From assembly GCF_030269645.1 (NCBI RefSeq), contig NZ_BSTR01000001.1:177740-241739 (forward strand): a DNA stretch of 64,000 bases, read 5' to 3'. The translations under genes were made by a program, and so were the position numbers. This DNA is from Actinokineospora sp. NBRC 105648 (GTDB taxonomy: Bacteria > Actinomycetota > Actinomycetes > Mycobacteriales > Pseudonocardiaceae). Shown here piece by piece: positions 44,501 to 55,105 of the stretch. The number at the start of each line of letters is the position of its first letter. Within the stretch, counting starts at the first letter, position 1. The notes under the pieces were generated by a model. That model searched no databases. It worked only from the letters and a program-made list of their open reading frames with translations, and was not told the DNA's origin.

Positions 44501-44759
44501 GGGCCACCTGCGCACGCTGGTGCTGCCCGAGGAGGCGGTGGACGACCTGCCCTCGATGGACGAGCTGGACCGCCTGGAGCTGGCCTTGTCCACCCGGGCC
44601 GACGACGACATCGCCCGGGTGCGGGTGGTCGTGCGGCTGGAGTCGCTGCTGGCCGCGCAGCGCCCGGCGGGCGCCGCCGACGACCTGCTGGACCGGCTGG
44701 GGTCGGCCACCAACGACGAGCTGTTCGACCTGGTCGACCGGGATCTGGGGCTGAAGTGA
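35553..44759 (+). CDS. Type I modular polyketide synthase (modules I-J)
   Basis: Bimodular PKS subunit of 3068 aa: docking helix [20 protein letters not shown] / KS-AT(mal)-KR-ACP / KS-AT(mmal)-KR-ACP / C-terminal docking domain (about 44540-44756, ending [15 protein letters not shown]). It receives the chain from module H and passes it to module K. GTG 35553 is supported by GGAGG at 7 nt and by alignment with the other subunit starts; longer in-frame openings back to 35268 overlap gene 2 and are not credible. KS cysteines are at 36117 and 40557. Both KRs are A type; the second has the His of epimerising A2 enzymes. The AT of module J is the only methylmalonyl AT without the AT-rich insertion. 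Two TTA codons are present (36003 and 40599). Confidence 0.97.
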   Translation: MANEEKLLQYLKRVTADLAETRQRLHALEEPIAVVGMGCRFPGGVRTPEDLWDLVRDGRDAITGFPAGRGWDADPLTVRGGFLDDADRFDAALFGISPREALTMDPQQRVLLEVAWEAFERAGIDPMSLRGSRTGVFAGAGASNYGVGMALPEGVEGHLLTGSAASVVSGRVAYVFGLEGPAVTVDTACSSSLVALHLAVRALRADECALAVAAGVTVMAGMGLYSEFGAQGGLAGDGRCKAFSAAADGTGWGEGAGVLVLTRLSEAMRRGYEVLALVSGSAVNSDGASNGLTAPNGPSQRRVIQAALESAGLTPSDVDAVEAHGTGTVLGDPIEAQALLSVYGKDRTEPLWLGSVKSNLGHTQAAAGMAGVIKTVQALRHGVLPPTLHAAEPSPHIDWSSGALRLLTEERAWPEVDRPRHAGVSSFGMSGTNAHVILASAPVAEGREPGNAPGLVPCLVSARSAEVLREQAHQLVSGVDSPLLDVGHTLASARASLDHRAVVLAADRDGLLTGLRALAAGHTAENVVRGSVDDGRVAFLFTGQGAQYAGMGRELHATYPVFAEAFDAVCERFDLDIREAVFANPVALDQTAYTQAGLFALEVALYRLIESWGVRPDFLVGHSVGEIAAAHVAGVLSLDDACALVAARGSLMQALPAGGAMLAVEAAESAVTLPAGVSLAAVNGPNALVVSGDEDAVAALEARWRDEGRKVKRLAVSHAFHSHHMEPMLDRFRAVVAGLDLRTPALPVVSTVSVGADVSTVDYWVRQVRLPVRFADAVEWLHAQEVTKFVEVGPDGVLTAMARHCLPDEPVTAVAPLRRDRPEPATLLTALARAHVAGAAVDWRAVFATWGGRTVPLPTYAFRRDRYWLESAPRDTAVDPAETEFWSAVDRADAPALAATLGADEHAVDAVLPALAQWHRDRHERSTVDSWCYRTTWVPVTTTTATAGRWLVVVPTGKADDQVVIGTVRALRAQGAEVVELPLARTEVDRWSVAGRLREVADGVAGGVTGVLSLLADDEFPHAEYPPLTTGLVSTLILVQALGDAGLDAPLWIVTRGAVPVGGAVTAPAQGQLWGLARVAALEFPKRWGGVVDLPAVLDERSAAALLAVPGTGEDQVAVRAAGVFARRLVRAEVPAPVESWRPGGTVLVTGGTGALGGQVARWLADKADRILLAGRRGADAVGELVDELGVTAVALDVTDRDAVAALLAEYPVDTVVHAAGTTDLVPLGETGLAEFADVLRAKVVGAALLDELAPAAHHVYFSSIAGVWGSGGQAAYATANAYLDSLAEHRRGRGLPATAVAWGPWAGAGMAAADTDQLTRRGLNPMSPRAAITALGRALDQQDTTLTVADVDWSTFAPAFTSARPSPLLTELAEAVPVEPAGAGADIRAQWAERLADRPESERAGVLLALVRGEVAQVLGYRDVEAIGAQLPFKDLGIDSLTAVEVRDRLAAATGLRLPASLVFDYPKPATLAEFLVAELTGTVRRVEAATRTAADEPIAIVGMACRFPGGVGSPEDLWEVLLAGDEAISAFPTDRGWDLEELFAEDADGGTSYVRAGGFLHDAADFDPGFFGISPREAVAMDPQQRLLLETSWEAVERAGVDPHSLRGSRTGVFIGSNGQDYSYLLLSSQEDVEGHLLAGATASIISGRVAYTLGLEGPAVTVDTACSSSLVALHLAAQALRGGECDLALAGGVSVMSTPGPFVEFSRLSGLAEDGRCKAFADAADGTGWGEGAAVLLVQRLSDARRAGRKVLAVLRGSAINSDGASNGLTAPNGPSQQRVIRQAVTAAGLELSDVDAVEAHGTGTTLGDPIEAQALLATYGQGRDRPLHLGAVKSNLGHTQAASGVAGVIKMVLALDHGVLPKTLHVDAPTSQVDWGVGRVALLTETTPWPETGRPRRAGVSSFGASGTNAHLVLEQAGEELPSTPGQRAGFIPITLSARTEQALRGQAGALRAHLTTTQVSLADLAFSLVTARSTFEHRAVVVAEDRDGLAEALAALAEGTPHPAVVVGKAAQTKVAFVFPGQGSQWAGMALALLDSSPLFRARFEQCAHALAPHIDFVPVEALKSGALERVEVVQPLLWAVMVSLAELWRAHGVVPSAVVGHSQGEIAAACVSGALSLADAAAVVALRSRALVELAGKGGMVSVPLAEEQVRTRIAPWGERISVAAVNGPRSVVVSGEPGALDELMVELTADNIRARRVPVDYASHSAQVSALRERIAEVLGGISPKRATVPFYSAVTGDLLDTSGLDAEYWYTNLRETVRFEDATRALLRDGHTLLVEASPHPVLVMALQETDEAVAAVGSLRRDDGGNARWLASLAEAHVRGAAVDWRHAVEGGRLVDLPTYAFQRQRYWPKPPVVETAEPAAAGSPQEARFWAAVERADSAALAETLQLDSATVAPLLPALATWRRQASEESFVDSWRYRVRWSAVDEVRTPVLAGRWAVAVSAAQAGSPVVADCLRALTEHLAEVEVFTVDPLAEGPDLVEQLRGLVPPVGILSLLAFDETPHPEHAALPVGLTGTLSLLHAAVETDLAPLWCVTRGAVGVAGEVPARPSQAQVWGMGRVAGLEHPRQWGGLIDLPDGALDARVLNRLAGALARTDDEDQLAVRASGTFARRLVRAGTADARPVRSWRPSGTVLVTGGTGAIGGHVSRWLAANGAEHLVLTSRRGPDAPGARELAEELTALGSRVSVVSCDLAERADVERLVSTLEGDRITVMHTAGMGTLAPLEYTTVADLAHLITAKVAGARHLDELLPPERLDAVVYFSSIAGVWGVGRHGGYAAGNAYLDALAQHRRSEGVPVLSVAWGPWDGGGMVALAAVEPMLRRGVPLITPGPAMVALRQALDHDDAFIAAAEVDWARFVPAFTSLRPSPLLAELPEAARAVVVEPEPAVDDGFRATLAGLSEVERERALLDLVRAHAAVVLGHSGPEAIEADRAFRDFGFDSLTAVELRNRLGAATGLALPATLVFDQPTPEVLAGHLRTLVLPEEAVDDLPSMDELDRLELALSTRADDDIARVRVVVRLESLLAAQRPAGAADDLLDRLGSATNDELFDLVDRDLGLK
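35640..39990 (+). other. Module I: KS-AT(malonyl)-KR(A1)-ACP
   Basis: KS about 35640-36880 (Cys 36117-36119). AT about 37160-38160 with GHSVGE (Val for the Ile seen in the other malonyl ATs) and HAFH. Dimerisation element [13 protein letters not shown] at about 38205-38325. KR about 38985-39530 has WGSGGQAAY and TDLVPL, so A1. ACP about 39765-39990, GIDSL, Ser 39873-39875. Confidence 0.93.
36003..36005 (+). other. TTA leucine codon in gene 3 (KS of module I)
   Basis: In-frame TTA in the context GMALPEG within the KS of module I; rare in this codon usage and a possible point of bldA-type translational control. Confidence 0.9.
40041..44520 (+). other. Module J: KS-AT(methylmalonyl, no insertion)-KR(A2)-ACP
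   Basis: KS about 40041-41310 (Cys 40557-40559). AT about 41613-42620 with GHSQGE and YASHS, so methylmalonyl, but from a different AT lineage than F, H, L and M ([13 protein letters not shown] where they have [12 protein letters not shown]), with a short AGKGGM loop. Dimerisation element [13 protein letters not shown] at about 42685-42810. KR about 43480-44060 has [13 protein letters not shown]: Trp plus His marks A2, predicted to invert the alpha-methyl before reduction. ACP about 44300-44520, Ser 44400-44402. Confidence 0.93.
40599..40601 (+). other. TTA leucine codon in gene 3 (KS of module J)
   Basis: In-frame TTA in AAQALRGGE just after the KS active-site cysteine. It is the second TTA in this gene. 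Confidence 0.9.
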
Positions 44760-44761
44760 GC

Positions 44762-44767
44762 GGGGAG
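44762..44767 (+). promoter_or_regulatory. Ribosome binding site deciding the start of gene 4
   Basis: GGGGAG lies 6 nt before ATG 44774. A GTG at 44756, overlapping the stop of gene 3, is in the same frame and would add MSGEST; it has a poorer site but cannot be excluded. Confidence 0.55.
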
Positions 44768-44773
44768 AGCACC

Positions 44774-47700
44774 ATGGCGAGCTCGGCGGAGCAGAAGCTG
44801 CGCGACTACCTCGGCCGGGTGATCGCCGAGCTGCACGACACCCGGCGGCGGCTGCGCGAGGCCGAGTCCGCCGAGCAGGAGCCGGTGGCGATCGTGGCGA
44901 TGAGCTGCCACCTGCCCGGCGGTGTCCGCTCGCCGGAGGACCTGTGGCGGCTGCTCGTCGACGGCGGCGACGGCATCACCTCGTTCCCCGACGACCGCGG
45001 CTGGGTCGGCGACGCGCTGACCCACCCCGACGGGCACACCTCGGCGGAGTCCGCCCAGGGCGGGTTCCTGCACGACGCGGGCCTGTTCGACCCGGGGTTC
45101 TTCGGCATCAACCCGCGTGAGGCCCTGGCCATGGACCCGCAGCAGCGCCTCGTCCTGGAGGGTGCCTGGGAGGTCGTCGAGCGGGCCGGTATCCACCCGA
45201 AGTCGTTGCGCGGCAGCGATACGGGTGTGTTCGTCGGCACCAACGGCCAGGGTTACGGCGCGGGCATGCAGGCGGGCATGGCGGGGTCCGAGGGCTACCT
45301 GCTGACCGGTGGCGCCACCTCCGTCGTCTCCGGGCGCATCGCCTACACGCTGGGGCTCGAGGGCCCGGCCGTCACGATCGACACCGCCTGCTCGTCCTCG
45401 CTCACCGCGCTGCACATGGCCGCCCAGGCGCTGCGCTCCGGCGACTGCTCGCTGGCCCTGGTCGGTGGGGTCACCGTGATGCCGCACCCCACCGGGTTCC
45501 ACGAGTTCAACCGCCAGCGCGGCCTGTCCTCCGACGGCCGCTGCAAGGCGTTCTCCGCCCGCGCGGACGGCATGGGCATGGCCGAGGGCGCGGTCATGAT
45601 CCTGGTCGAGACGTTGTCCGACGCGGTCCGGAATGGACACCCAGTGCTCGCCGTGGTCCGCGGCTCGGCGGTCAACCAGGACGGTGCGTCCAACGGCCTC
45701 ACCGCGCCGAACGGCCCGTCGCAGCAGCGGGTGATCCGGGCCGCGCTCGCGAACGCGCGGCTGTCGCCGGAACAGGTCGACGCCATCGAGGCGCACGGCA
45801 CCGGGACCGCGCTGGGCGACCCGATCGAGGCCCAAGCGCTGCTGGCGACCTACGGCCAGGACCGCACCCGGCCGCTGTGGCTGGGGTCGTTGAAGTCGAA
45901 CATCGGCCACACCCAGGCCGCCGCCGGTGTGGCGGGCATCATCAAGGTGGTCTTGGCCCTGCGCAACGGGATCCTGCCGCGCACGTTGCACGTCGACGAG
46001 CCCACGCCGCACGTGGACTGGACGTCCGGCGCGATCGAGCTGCTGACCGAGGAGCGGCCGTGGGCCGCGGGTGCACAGCCTCGTCGGGCGGCGGTGTCGT
46101 CGTTCGGCATCAGCGGCACCAACGCGCACGTGATCATCGAGGAGGCCCCCGCCGTCACCGCCGAACCGGTCGAGTCCGGGGTCGCGCCGGTGGTGCCGGT
46201 CCTGGTGTCCGGCCGGTCGGTGGAGGCGCTGCCCGCGCAGGCCGCCCTGCTGTCCGATGTAGACGCCGACCTGGTGGACCTCGGGTTCGCGCTGGCCACC
46301 ACCCGGCAGTCGTTCGAGCACCGGGCAGTGGTGCTGGCCACCGACCTCGATGCCGCGCGCGCCGGTCTCGCCGTGGTCGCCAAGGGCGCGACCAGCCCGG
46401 ACGTGCTGCGGGGGACCGCCGAGCCGGGGCTGACCGCGTTCCTGTTCACCGGCCAGGGCGCGCAGGTCGCTGGGATGGGGCGCGAACTGCACGAGACGTA
46501 CCCGGTCTTCGCGCGGGCGTTCGACGAGGTGTGCGAGCGGATCGGGGGATCGCTGCGGGAGACGGTCTTCGGCGGTGTCGACCTCGACCAGACGGTGCAC
46601 GCCCAGACCGGGTTGTTCGCGCTCGAGGTCGCGCTGTTCCGGTTGCTGGAGTCCTGGGAAGTCCGGCCCGACCTGGTGGCCGGGCACTCGATCGGCGAAC
46701 TGGCCGCCGCGCACGTCGCCGGGGTCCTCTCGCTCGACGACGCTTGCACGCTGGTGGCGGCGCGTGGTCGCCTCATGCAGGCGTTGCCCGCGGGTGGGGC
46801 GATGCTCGCGATCGAGGCTGACGAGTCCGAAGTGGAGCTTTCGGCGGGGGTGAGCCTGGCGGCGGTGAACGGGCCGCGCTCGGTGGTCGTCTCCGGGGAC
46901 GCCGACGCGGTCGACGCGCTGGCCGAGGTCTGGCGGGCGCGGGGTCGCAAGGTCAAGCGGCTGGTGGTCTCGCACGCCTTCCACTCGCACCTGATGGAAC
47001 CCATGCTGGTGGAGTTCGCCGCGGTCGCCGAGTCGCTGACCTACCACGCTCCGGTGATCCCGCTGATGTCCACTGTGGATCTGACAGCGGATGTCGCGAC
47101 TCCCGAGTACTGGGTGCGGCAGGTCCGGGACGCGGTGCGGTTCCACCACGCGGCGGTCGAGCTGCGCGGGCGCGGTGTCACTCGGTTCGTCGAGCTGGGT
47201 CCGGACGGGGTGCTCAGCGCGCTGGTCGACGACGGCGTGGCGCTGCAGCGCGCGGGCCGCCCGGGGGTGGAGACCCTGCTGCGATCGGTGTCCAGGCTGC
47301 ACGTCGTCGGTGTGGAGGTCGACTGGGCCCGGGTGTTCGAGCCGTGGGGCGGCCGGGTCGTTCCCCTGCCCACGTACGCGTTCCAGCGGCAGCGCTTCTG
47401 GCCCGCGGTCAACGCGGCGGGCGATGTCACGGCCGCTGGACTCGGCGCGGCCGACCACCCGCTGCTCGGCGCCGCGGTGTCACTGGCCAGTGGTGGAGGG
47501 CTGCTGCTGACCGGTCGGCTGTCCTTGGGGTCGCAGGCTTGGCTCGGTCAGCATCGAGTGCACGGCGCGGCGTTGCTGCCGGGTACAGCCTTCGTCGACC
47601 TGGTACTGCGCGCGGGTGAGCTGGCCGGGTGTCCCGCTGTGGACGAGCTCACGCTCAGCACTCCGCTGGTGTTGCCCGAGCAGGGCGCACTTCAGGTGCA

Positions 47701-50700
47701 GATCGAGGTCGGTTCGCCCACCTCGGACGGGATCCGCACGGTGACCGTCCACTCGCGACCTGAGGACGGCGAGTGGGTGCGGCACGCCGCGGGCACGCTC
47801 GCCCCGGCGGGAGTCGGCGCTCCCGACTTGACCGAGTGGCCGCCTGTGGGCGCGGAACCCGTTGACGTGACTGGCTTCTACGCCGCCGCCAGTGATGCCG
47901 GGCTCGATTACGGGCCGGTGTTCCAGGGCCTTCGCTCGGCGTGGCGGCGGGACGGCGACGTGTTCGCCGAGGTGGGTGTCGACGAGGCGGTGGACGGGTT
48001 CGGCCTGCACCCGGCGCTGTTGGACTCGGCGTTGCACGCGATCGCCGTGGGTGGCCTGGTCGACGGTGCCGTCGAGGTGCGGCTGCCGTTCAGTTGGTCC
48101 GGTGTCACCCTGCACGCCGCGGGCGCCACCGGTCTGCGGATCCGGCTGGCCGCCGCCGGGCAGGACGCCGTGTCGCTGGTCGCGGCTGACCTGGCGGGCT
48201 CACCCGTGCTCACCGTGGACTCGCTGGTGTTGCGGCCGGTCGCGGACGCACCTGCGCGAGAAGCAGGTCCACGGGACAGTCTGTTCCGGGTGGACTGGGT
48301 GCCTCTCGCGACCGACGGGCCTGCCGCCGAGTGGGCGTTGGTCGACGACCTCGCCTCGCTGAGCGATGTTCCGCCGCTGGTGGCTGTGCGGATCGACAGC
48401 GCGGACATTCGGGAAGCGGCGCACCGCGCGCTGCACCTGGTCCAAGAGTGGTTGTCCGACGGGCGTTTCCTGGACGCGCGGTTGGTGGTGCTGACCGGCG
48501 CCGATCTCGGTGCGGCGGCGGTGTGGGGCCTGGTGCGTTCCGCGCAGACCGAGCACCCGGGCCGGTTCGTGCTGGTGGAGAGCCCGGTGGACGAACTGCC
48601 CGCGAGCGCCTTGGCCACGGATGAGCCGCAGTTCGCCGTGCGGGACGGTGTCGTGCTGGTGCCCCGCCTGGCCCGGGTCCAGCGTGGTGCGACGGAGCCC
48701 GTGTTTGGCGCCGGCACGGTGGTGATCACCGGTGGCACGGGTGTGCTGGGTGGGTTGGTGGCCCAGCACCTCGTCGAGAAGTACGGCGTGCGCGAGCTGT
48801 TGCTGCTCAGCCGTCGCGGGCCGTTGGCCGTCGGTGAACTTGACCTCGGGCCGCTCGCGGAGGTCGTGGCCTGCGACGTCGCCGACCGCGACGCGCTGAC
48901 CGAGGCGTTGTCGGGCCGGCAGATCGCCGGGGTGGTGCACGCGGCGGGCAGCACCGACGACGGCACGGTCGAGAGCCTGACGCCGGAGCGGGTGGATGCC
49001 GTCCTGGACAAGGCTTTGGCGGCCGCGCACCTCGACGACCTGCTCGGGGATGTGCCGCTGGTGCTGTTCTCCTCGGCCGCCGCGGTGTTCGGCGCGGCGG
49101 GTCAGGCGAACTACGCCGCGGCCAACGCGGTCCTCGACGCGGTGGCCTCGCGCAGGCCGGGTGCGGTGTCTATCGGCTGGGGTCTGTGGGAGCAGACCAG
49201 CGGGATCACCGCCCGGCTCGACGATGTCGAGCGTGCCCGGATCACCCGCGCGGGTGCCGCGCTGTCCACTGTGGAGGGATTGGCGCTGTTCGACGCCGCG
49301 CTCGCCGGGGACGACGCGCACTTGGTCGCCTTGCGGCTCGACTTGCCCGCGTTGCGCGCCCAGCTCGACCGCGATCCCGCCGCTGTGGTGCCACCGCTGT
49401 TGCGTGGACTGGTTCGTGGGCGGGTGCGCCGGGTGGAGACCACGCCTACCGCCGGACTGGGCGCTCGGCTCGCCGGGCTGGGTGAGGCCGAGCGGGCACG
49501 TGTGCTACTGGCGGTGGTGCGGGCCGAGGTGGCCGCGGTGCTCGGGCACAGCTCCTCGGAGCTGGTGGAGCCGCACCGGTCGTTCCGCGAGCTGGGATTC
49601 GACTCGCTCACCGCGGTCGAGCTGCGCAACCAGCTCGGCACCGTCACCGGCCTGCGGCTGCCCGCGACGTTGATCTTCGACCACCCGTCACCGTCCGCAT
49701 TGGCCGAGCACCTGCTGCCGCGCTTGCTCGGCGGGTCGACGGCCGTCGCGGCCGTGCAGGCTCGCGCGGTGCACGACGAGCCGATCGCGATCGTCGGTAT
49801 GAGCTGCCGCTACCCGGGTGGCGTCGACAGCCCCGAGTCGTTGTGGCGCTTGGTGTTTGAGGGCCGCGACGCGGTCACGCCGTTCCCGACCAACCGCGGC
49901 TGGGACACCGCCGGGCTCTACGACCCGGACCCGGACTCGGCGGGCAAGTCCTATGTGCTCGAAGGCGGGTTCGTGCACGACGCCGACGAGTTCGACCCGT
50001 CGCTGTTCGGCATCTCGCCGCGCGAGGCACTGGCGATGGACCCGCAGCAGCGGCTCGTGCTGGAGGCGTCGTGGGAGGCCTTCGAGCGGGCCGGGATCGA
50101 CCCGACCTCGGTGCGCGGCAGCCGGACCGGGGTGTTCGCCGGGCTGATGTACCACGACTACGCCTCGACGATGCCGGTGTTGCCGGAGGGCGTCGAGGGC
50201 TACCTGGGGACCGGCACCGCGGGCAGCGTGCTGGCGGGCCGGGTGTCCTACACCTTCGGGCTCGAGGGTCCGGCGATGACCGTGGACACCGCGTGCTCGT
50301 CCTCGCTGGTGGCGCTGCACCTGGCCGCCCAGGCGTTGCGGCAAGGCGAGTGCGACATGGCCTTGGCGGGCGGGGTCACGGTGCTGTCGACGCCTGCGGT
50401 GTTCATCGACTTCAGCCGTCAGCGCGGGCTCGCGTTCGATGGGCGGTGCAAGTCCTTCGCCGCCTCAGCCGACGGGACCGGGTGGTCCGAGGGCATCGGG
50501 ATGCTCCTGGTGATGCGGCTCTCGGACGCGGAGGCCTCCGGTCGCCCGATCTTGGCTGTGGTGCGTGGTTCCGCAGTCAACCAGGACGGCGCGTCCAACG
50601 GCTTGACGGCACCGCACGGCCCGTCGCAGGAACGCGTCATCCGCTCCGCGCTGGCCGCCGCCGGGCTTGAACCGTCTGATGTGGACGCGGTGGAGGCGCA

Positions 50701-53700
50701 CGGGACGGGCACCGTGCTCGGCGACCCGATCGAGGCGTCCGCGTTGCTGGCCACCTACGGGCGCGACCGCGACCGGCCGCTCTGGCTCGGCTCGTTCAAG
50801 TCCAACATCGGCCACAGCCAGGCCGCGGCGGGCGTCGGCGGCGTGATCAAGATGGTCCAGGCGATGCGCCACGGGGTGCTGCCGCGGACCCTGCACGTGG
50901 ACGCGCCCTCGCCGCACGTGGACTGGTCGTCGGGCCAGGTGTCGCTGCTGACCTCGCCGGTGGACTGGGACACGCCGGGCCGCCCCCGCCGTGCGGCGGT
51001 GTCGTCGTTCGGGGTGAGCGGCACGAACGCGCACACGGTGCTGGAGGAGTACCGCGGTGGCACGGGTCCGGCGCCGGACGACTCGGCGCTCAGCGGGACC
51101 GACAGCGCCACTCCCGCCACCGAGGCGGCTGTGCCGTGGGTGCTGTCCGGTACATCGGTTGCCGCGCTCCGCGCCCACGCCCGCTCGCTGTCCACAGTGG
51201 ACCTTCCCGTCGCCGACGTCGGCTGGGCGCTGGCCACCGGCCGAGCCGGGTTGGCGCACCGCGCCGCGGTCATCGCCGCTGATCAGGCCGGTTTCGCGGC
51301 CGGGCTGGCCGCGTTCGCCGAGGGGCGGGTGGTCCCCGGGGTCGTGTCCGGGGCGGTCGTCCGGGGCGGCGTGGCCTTCGTCTTCCCCGGTCAAGGGTCG
51401 CAGTGGGCGGGCATGGCGGTCGACCTGCTCGCCGCCGAACCGGTCTTCGCCGCACGGATGGCCGAGTGCGCCGCCGCCCTGGCTCCGTTCGTCGACTGGT
51501 CCCTGCTCGACGCACTGCGTGCGGGCGAGTTCGACCGGGTCGACGTGGTCCAACCCGTCCTGTGGGCGGTGATGGTCTCCCTTGCCGCGCTGTGGCGCGC
51601 CGCGGGTGTCGAGCCCTCCGCCGTGGTCGGTCATTCCCAGGGCGAGATCGCCGCCGCCGTGGTCGCCGGAGCCTTGTCCCTGGTGGACGGCGCGCGCGTG
51701 GTGGCGCTCCGGAGCCTGGCCATCGCCGAGGTCCTACAATCCAACAATTCACTTGTTGAACAATCTGACAATCCGACAAGTGAACAAGGGGATCGTCGGA
51801 TTGTCGCCGGTGGCATGGTCTCGCTGGCGGTCGCCGAGGCGGACGCGGTTGAGCTGATCAATGCCTGGTCGGGCGCGCTGTCGGTGGCCGCGGTGAACGG
51901 GCCGTTGTCGACCGTGGTGTCCGGCGACGTCCCCGCGCTCGACGAGCTGCTGGTGCTGTGTGACGAGCGCGGTCTCCGAGCCCGACGGATCCCGGTGGAC
52001 TACGCATCGCACTCCGCGCACGTCGACCGGATCGAGGAGCGGCTGCTCAGCGACCTGGCGCCGGTGTCCCCGCTGGCCGCCGACCTGCCGTTCTACTCCG
52101 CGCTCGCGGGGGAGCGGGTCGACACCCGCACCCTCGACGCCGGTTACTGGTACCGCAACCTGCGCGAACAGGTCCAGTTCGAGCAAGCCACCCGCGCCCT
52201 GCTCCGCGACGGCCACACCGTCCTCGTCGAGGTCAGCGCCCACCCGGTGCTGACCACCGCCCTGCAGGAGACCCTCGACGACACCACCGGCGCCGTCCTG
52301 GGCACCCTCCGCCGCGACGAGGGCGGCCGCGAGCGCTGGCTCACCGCGCTCGCCGAGGCGCACGTCGTGGGCGTTCCCGTCGACTGGCGAGCCGTGCTCA
52401 CCCCCGGCGACCACGTCGACCTGCCCACCTACCCGTTCCAGCGCACCCGTTTCTGGCCCGACCCGGTCTCGCTGCCCGGCGACGTCACCGCCGCTGGTCT
52501 CGGCCACGCCGGCCACCCGCTGCTCGGCGCGGCCGTCCCGGTCGCGGGCACCGACAGCCTGGTGTTCACCGGCAGGCTGTCCACGACGACCCACCCGTGG
52601 TTGGCCGACCACGCGGTCTTGGGCGCCGTCCTGCTCCCCGGGGCCGCGTTCGTCGAGCTCGCCCTGCACGCGGGCACCGCCGCGGGCAGCCCCACCGTCG
52701 ACGAGCTGACCATCGAGGCACCGCTCGTACTAACCGACGCGGGCACCACGATCCAGGTCGTCGTCGGTGCTCCGGATGACTCGGGCGTCCGCACGATCGG
52801 CGTCTTCTCCCAGGCTGGCGACTCATGGACTCGGCACGCTGCAGGCACCCTGTCCGCGGGCACTCGCGTGGGCAAGAGGCTGGACCAGTGGCCTCCTGAC
52901 GCCGAACCCGTTCCACTGCAAGGGTTCTACGACTCCGCCGCGGACGCGGGTTACGGCTACGGTCCGGCCTTCCAAGGTCTGAAGGCGCTCTGGCGCGGTG
53001 CAGGCGAGGTGTTCGCCGAGATCACCGGCCCGGACGGCGAGTTCGGCCTACACCCCGCCGCGCTGGACGCCACGTTGCACGCCATCGGCAGCCTGGTGCC
53101 CGACGACGGCGCCGTCCGCCTCCCGTTCGCCTGGACCGGGGTGACCCTGCACGCCACCGGCGCCACCGCCCTGCGGGTCCGGCTGCGCGGCAGTGACACC
53201 ACCGGTAGTGACACCGCTGGCGGCGACACCGTCGGCATCGACATCGCCGACGGCACCGGTGCCCCAGTGGCCACAGTGGATGGACTGGTCCTGCGCCCGG
53301 TCACCACCGCCGACCTCGGTACCGCCCACACCGACTCCCTGCACACCCTCGACTGGGTCCCCGCTGCGGCCGGTCCGGCACCCGCGGCCTGGGCCGTCGT
53401 CGGCCCTGACCCGCTCGCGGCCGCCGAACACCTGGCCGAGACGGCACCCGTCGTCGACTGGCACCCCGATCTCCCGGCCCTGCTGGAAGCCCTCGACGCG
53501 GGAATGGCGGTGCCCGAGTCGGTTCTCTTCGCTGGCGCGTCGGCCGATCGCGACCCGCACGCCGGACTGGCCGGTCTCCTCACCGCGCTGCAGGTCGCCC
53601 TTGCCGACCCGCGCCTCGCCGACAGCCGCTTCGTCGTGCTGACCTCGGGTGCGGTCGCGACGCGGGCGGGCGAGGACGTCGCCGACCTCGGTTCCGCCGC

Positions 53701-55105
53701 GGCCTGGGGCCTGGTGCGCTCGGCCCGGGCCGAGCACCCGGACCGGTTCGTCCTGGTCGACACCGATGGCGGGCTCTCCGGCCTGGCCACCCTGCCCGCC
53801 GACGAACCCGAGGTGGCGCTGCGCGGCGGCCCGCTGGTCCCCCGCCTGGTCAAGGCCAAGCCGGGCTCGTCCGCAGTCGTCGACGGGCTCGTGGTGATCA
53901 CCGGCGGCACCGGTGGTCTGGGCGCGCTGGTCGCGCGGCACCTCGTCGAACGCCACGGTGTCACCGAGCTGCTGCTGCTCAGCAGGCGCGGTCCAGCCGC
54001 CGAGGGGGCGGGCGAGCTGGTCGACGAGCTGGTGTCACTCGGTGCCAAGGCCGAGGTCGTCGCCTGTGACGCGGCCGACCGGGAGAGCCTGCGGGAAGTC
54101 CTGAGTGGACGAACTATCGCCGGTGTCGTGCACGCCGCCGGTGTGCTGGACGACGGGGTATTCGACGGCCTGACGCCCGAGCGGGTGAGCGACGTCCTGC
54201 GACCCAAGGCCGACGCGGCGACCCACCTGCACGAGCTGGCAGGCGACGCCCGCTTGTTCGTGCTGTTCTCCTCCGGCGCGGCCACCTTCGGCACGCCGGG
54301 GCAAGCGAACTACGCCGCCGCTAACGCTTTCCTCGACGGGCTCGCCGCCCGCAGGCGCGCCCACGGCCAGGCCGCGGTCTCGATCGCATGGGGCCTCTGG
54401 GAACGGGAGACCGGGATGACGGCCGCGGTCGACCGGCGCACGGGAACCGCGCTCTCCGACGCCGAGGGCCTCGCGCTGCTCGACGCGGCGATCGCCACCG
54501 ACCACGCCCACGTGCTCGCCGCGCGGCTCGACCTGCCCGGGCTGCGGGCCAGGTCGGCCGCCGTCCCCGCCCTGCTGCGCCAGTTGGTCCCGGCCCGCCG
54601 CCGGGTGGCCGAGGAACCGGATCTCGCCGCCAGGCTCGCCGGGCTGACCGGCGCCGAGCAGCGGGACGTGCTGCTGGAACTGGTGCGCGGCCACGCCGCC
54701 GCGGTGCTGGGCCACGCCTCGGCCGACGCGGTGGACCCCGAGCGGGGGTTCACCGAGCTGGGGTTCAGCTCGCTGACCGCGATCGAGATCCGCAACCGGC
54801 TCGCCGCGGACACCGGGCTGCGGTTGCCGACGACCCTGATCTTCGACTACCCCACCTCCGTGCGGCTGGCCGGCTACCTGGTCGAGCACGTCGTCGTTGA
54901 CGACGGCCCGTCCGCGCTGTCCGAATTGGACAAGCTGGAAGCCGAGCTGGCCAAGGCGTCGGCGGACAACCGGGTCAAGGTCGTGCTGCGCCTGCAAGCG
55001 CTGCTCGCCCGCTACGACACCGCCGCGCCCGTCGCCGAGCCCGCCCTGGACGTGGCCAGCGACGAAGAGATGTTCGCGTTCATCGACAACGAGCTGGGGG
55101 CGTGA
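44774..55105 (+). CDS. Type I modular polyketide synthase (modules K-L)
   Basis: Bimodular PKS subunit of 3443 aa that should introduce two consecutive double bonds. Order: docking helix [20 protein letters not shown] / KS-AT(mal)-DH-KR-ACP / KS-AT(mmal)-DH-KR-ACP / docking (about 54910-55102, ending [14 protein letters not shown]). ATG 44774 is chosen for its GGGGAG site; the alternative GTG 44756 overlaps the stop of gene 3. KS cysteines are at 45389 and 50294. Both DHs keep the HxxxGxxxxP histidine and the catalytic Asp. Both KRs are B type, which is the stereotype DHs normally act on. The AT of module L carries the AT-rich insertion, and the DH of L contains a 15-nt tandem repeat. The stop overlaps the next start as TGATG, suggesting translational coupling. 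Confidence 0.97.
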   Translation: MASSAEQKLRDYLGRVIAELHDTRRRLREAESAEQEPVAIVAMSCHLPGGVRSPEDLWRLLVDGGDGITSFPDDRGWVGDALTHPDGHTSAESAQGGFLHDAGLFDPGFFGINPREALAMDPQQRLVLEGAWEVVERAGIHPKSLRGSDTGVFVGTNGQGYGAGMQAGMAGSEGYLLTGGATSVVSGRIAYTLGLEGPAVTIDTACSSSLTALHMAAQALRSGDCSLALVGGVTVMPHPTGFHEFNRQRGLSSDGRCKAFSARADGMGMAEGAVMILVETLSDAVRNGHPVLAVVRGSAVNQDGASNGLTAPNGPSQQRVIRAALANARLSPEQVDAIEAHGTGTALGDPIEAQALLATYGQDRTRPLWLGSLKSNIGHTQAAAGVAGIIKVVLALRNGILPRTLHVDEPTPHVDWTSGAIELLTEERPWAAGAQPRRAAVSSFGISGTNAHVIIEEAPAVTAEPVESGVAPVVPVLVSGRSVEALPAQAALLSDVDADLVDLGFALATTRQSFEHRAVVLATDLDAARAGLAVVAKGATSPDVLRGTAEPGLTAFLFTGQGAQVAGMGRELHETYPVFARAFDEVCERIGGSLRETVFGGVDLDQTVHAQTGLFALEVALFRLLESWEVRPDLVAGHSIGELAAAHVAGVLSLDDACTLVAARGRLMQALPAGGAMLAIEADESEVELSAGVSLAAVNGPRSVVVSGDADAVDALAEVWRARGRKVKRLVVSHAFHSHLMEPMLVEFAAVAESLTYHAPVIPLMSTVDLTADVATPEYWVRQVRDAVRFHHAAVELRGRGVTRFVELGPDGVLSALVDDGVALQRAGRPGVETLLRSVSRLHVVGVEVDWARVFEPWGGRVVPLPTYAFQRQRFWPAVNAAGDVTAAGLGAADHPLLGAAVSLASGGGLLLTGRLSLGSQAWLGQHRVHGAALLPGTAFVDLVLRAGELAGCPAVDELTLSTPLVLPEQGALQVQIEVGSPTSDGIRTVTVHSRPEDGEWVRHAAGTLAPAGVGAPDLTEWPPVGAEPVDVTGFYAAASDAGLDYGPVFQGLRSAWRRDGDVFAEVGVDEAVDGFGLHPALLDSALHAIAVGGLVDGAVEVRLPFSWSGVTLHAAGATGLRIRLAAAGQDAVSLVAADLAGSPVLTVDSLVLRPVADAPAREAGPRDSLFRVDWVPLATDGPAAEWALVDDLASLSDVPPLVAVRIDSADIREAAHRALHLVQEWLSDGRFLDARLVVLTGADLGAAAVWGLVRSAQTEHPGRFVLVESPVDELPASALATDEPQFAVRDGVVLVPRLARVQRGATEPVFGAGTVVITGGTGVLGGLVAQHLVEKYGVRELLLLSRRGPLAVGELDLGPLAEVVACDVADRDALTEALSGRQIAGVVHAAGSTDDGTVESLTPERVDAVLDKALAAAHLDDLLGDVPLVLFSSAAAVFGAAGQANYAAANAVLDAVASRRPGAVSIGWGLWEQTSGITARLDDVERARITRAGAALSTVEGLALFDAALAGDDAHLVALRLDLPALRAQLDRDPAAVVPPLLRGLVRGRVRRVETTPTAGLGARLAGLGEAERARVLLAVVRAEVAAVLGHSSSELVEPHRSFRELGFDSLTAVELRNQLGTVTGLRLPATLIFDHPSPSALAEHLLPRLLGGSTAVAAVQARAVHDEPIAIVGMSCRYPGGVDSPESLWRLVFEGRDAVTPFPTNRGWDTAGLYDPDPDSAGKSYVLEGGFVHDADEFDPSLFGISPREALAMDPQQRLVLEASWEAFERAGIDPTSVRGSRTGVFAGLMYHDYASTMPVLPEGVEGYLGTGTAGSVLAGRVSYTFGLEGPAMTVDTACSSSLVALHLAAQALRQGECDMALAGGVTVLSTPAVFIDFSRQRGLAFDGRCKSFAASADGTGWSEGIGMLLVMRLSDAEASGRPILAVVRGSAVNQDGASNGLTAPHGPSQERVIRSALAAAGLEPSDVDAVEAHGTGTVLGDPIEASALLATYGRDRDRPLWLGSFKSNIGHSQAAAGVGGVIKMVQAMRHGVLPRTLHVDAPSPHVDWSSGQVSLLTSPVDWDTPGRPRRAAVSSFGVSGTNAHTVLEEYRGGTGPAPDDSALSGTDSATPATEAAVPWVLSGTSVAALRAHARSLSTVDLPVADVGWALATGRAGLAHRAAVIAADQAGFAAGLAAFAEGRVVPGVVSGAVVRGGVAFVFPGQGSQWAGMAVDLLAAEPVFAARMAECAAALAPFVDWSLLDALRAGEFDRVDVVQPVLWAVMVSLAALWRAAGVEPSAVVGHSQGEIAAAVVAGALSLVDGARVVALRSLAIAEVLQSNNSLVEQSDNPTSEQGDRRIVAGGMVSLAVAEADAVELINAWSGALSVAAVNGPLSTVVSGDVPALDELLVLCDERGLRARRIPVDYASHSAHVDRIEERLLSDLAPVSPLAADLPFYSALAGERVDTRTLDAGYWYRNLREQVQFEQATRALLRDGHTVLVEVSAHPVLTTALQETLDDTTGAVLGTLRRDEGGRERWLTALAEAHVVGVPVDWRAVLTPGDHVDLPTYPFQRTRFWPDPVSLPGDVTAAGLGHAGHPLLGAAVPVAGTDSLVFTGRLSTTTHPWLADHAVLGAVLLPGAAFVELALHAGTAAGSPTVDELTIEAPLVLTDAGTTIQVVVGAPDDSGVRTIGVFSQAGDSWTRHAAGTLSAGTRVGKRLDQWPPDAEPVPLQGFYDSAADAGYGYGPAFQGLKALWRGAGEVFAEITGPDGEFGLHPAALDATLHAIGSLVPDDGAVRLPFAWTGVTLHATGATALRVRLRGSDTTGSDTAGGDTVGIDIADGTGAPVATVDGLVLRPVTTADLGTAHTDSLHTLDWVPAAAGPAPAAWAVVGPDPLAAAEHLAETAPVVDWHPDLPALLEALDAGMAVPESVLFAGASADRDPHAGLAGLLTALQVALADPRLADSRFVVLTSGAVATRAGEDVADLGSAAAWGLVRSARAEHPDRFVLVDTDGGLSGLATLPADEPEVALRGGPLVPRLVKAKPGSSAVVDGLVVITGGTGGLGALVARHLVERHGVTELLLLSRRGPAAEGAGELVDELVSLGAKAEVVACDAADRESLREVLSGRTIAGVVHAAGVLDDGVFDGLTPERVSDVLRPKADAATHLHELAGDARLFVLFSSGAATFGTPGQANYAAANAFLDGLAARRRAHGQAAVSIAWGLWERETGMTAAVDRRTGTALSDAEGLALLDAAIATDHAHVLAARLDLPGLRARSAAVPALLRQLVPARRRVAEEPDLAARLAGLTGAEQRDVLLELVRGHAAAVLGHASADAVDPERGFTELGFSSLTAIEIRNRLAADTGLRLPTTLIFDYPTSVRLAGYLVEHVVVDDGPSALSELDKLEAELAKASADNRVKVVLRLQALLARYDTAAPVAEPALDVASDEEMFAFIDNELGA
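44879..49720 (+). other. Module K: KS-AT(malonyl)-DH-KR(B)-ACP
   Basis: KS about 44879-46145 (Cys 45389-45391), with unusual spots ([21 protein letters not shown]) but an intact triad. AT about 46436-47400 with GHSIG and HAFH. DH about 47450-48240, His 47552-47554 in [10 protein letters not shown], Asp 48023-48025. KR about 48715-49320 has TDD at the LDD position, so B type; the loop before the catalytic Lys is one residue short but the Lys is present. ACP about 49495-49720, Ser 49604-49606. Expected outcome: an alkene. Confidence 0.92.
51737..51808 (+). repeat. AT-rich hairpin insertion, copy 3 (AT of module L)
   Basis: 24 in-frame codons (about 43% G+C) between AIAEVL and GGMVSL. Main stem GACAATCCGAC (51767-51777) with GTCGGATTGTC (51795-51805), perfect 11 bp. 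A small stem AACAA/TTGTT lies at 51743-51757. Two base pairs of the main stem differ from copy 4 by changes on both arms. Confidence 0.9.
53189..53248 (+). repeat. Four imperfect 15-nt tandem repeats in the DH of module L
   Basis: Four successive five-codon units read [15 protein letters not shown] and GIDIA, the first three nearly identical in DNA. They form a surface-type stretch of the DH that is absent from the other three DH domains here. Likely slipped-strand expansion. Confidence 0.8.

Larger units (their letters stand above)
49775..54895 (+). other. Module L: KS-AT(methylmalonyl, with insertion)-DH-KR(B1)-ACP
   Basis: KS about 49775-51050 (Cys 50294-50296), with loop [11 protein letters not shown] about 51370-52450 with GHSQGE and YASHS and the insertion 51737-51808. 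DH about 52500-53310, His 52610-52612 in [10 protein letters not shown], Asp 53066-53068. KR about 53885-54500 has LDD, so B1. ACP about 54665-54895, motif GFSSL with Ser replacing the usual Asp; the phosphopantetheine Ser is 54770-54772. Expected outcome: an alpha-methyl alkene conjugated with that of module K. Confidence 0.92.

Noticed and set aside
48990-49030. Loss of the catalytic lysine in the KR of module K
   Set aside because: The loop is one residue shorter ([11 protein letters not shown]), but aligning from the right keeps the Lys in register, so the KR is probably active.
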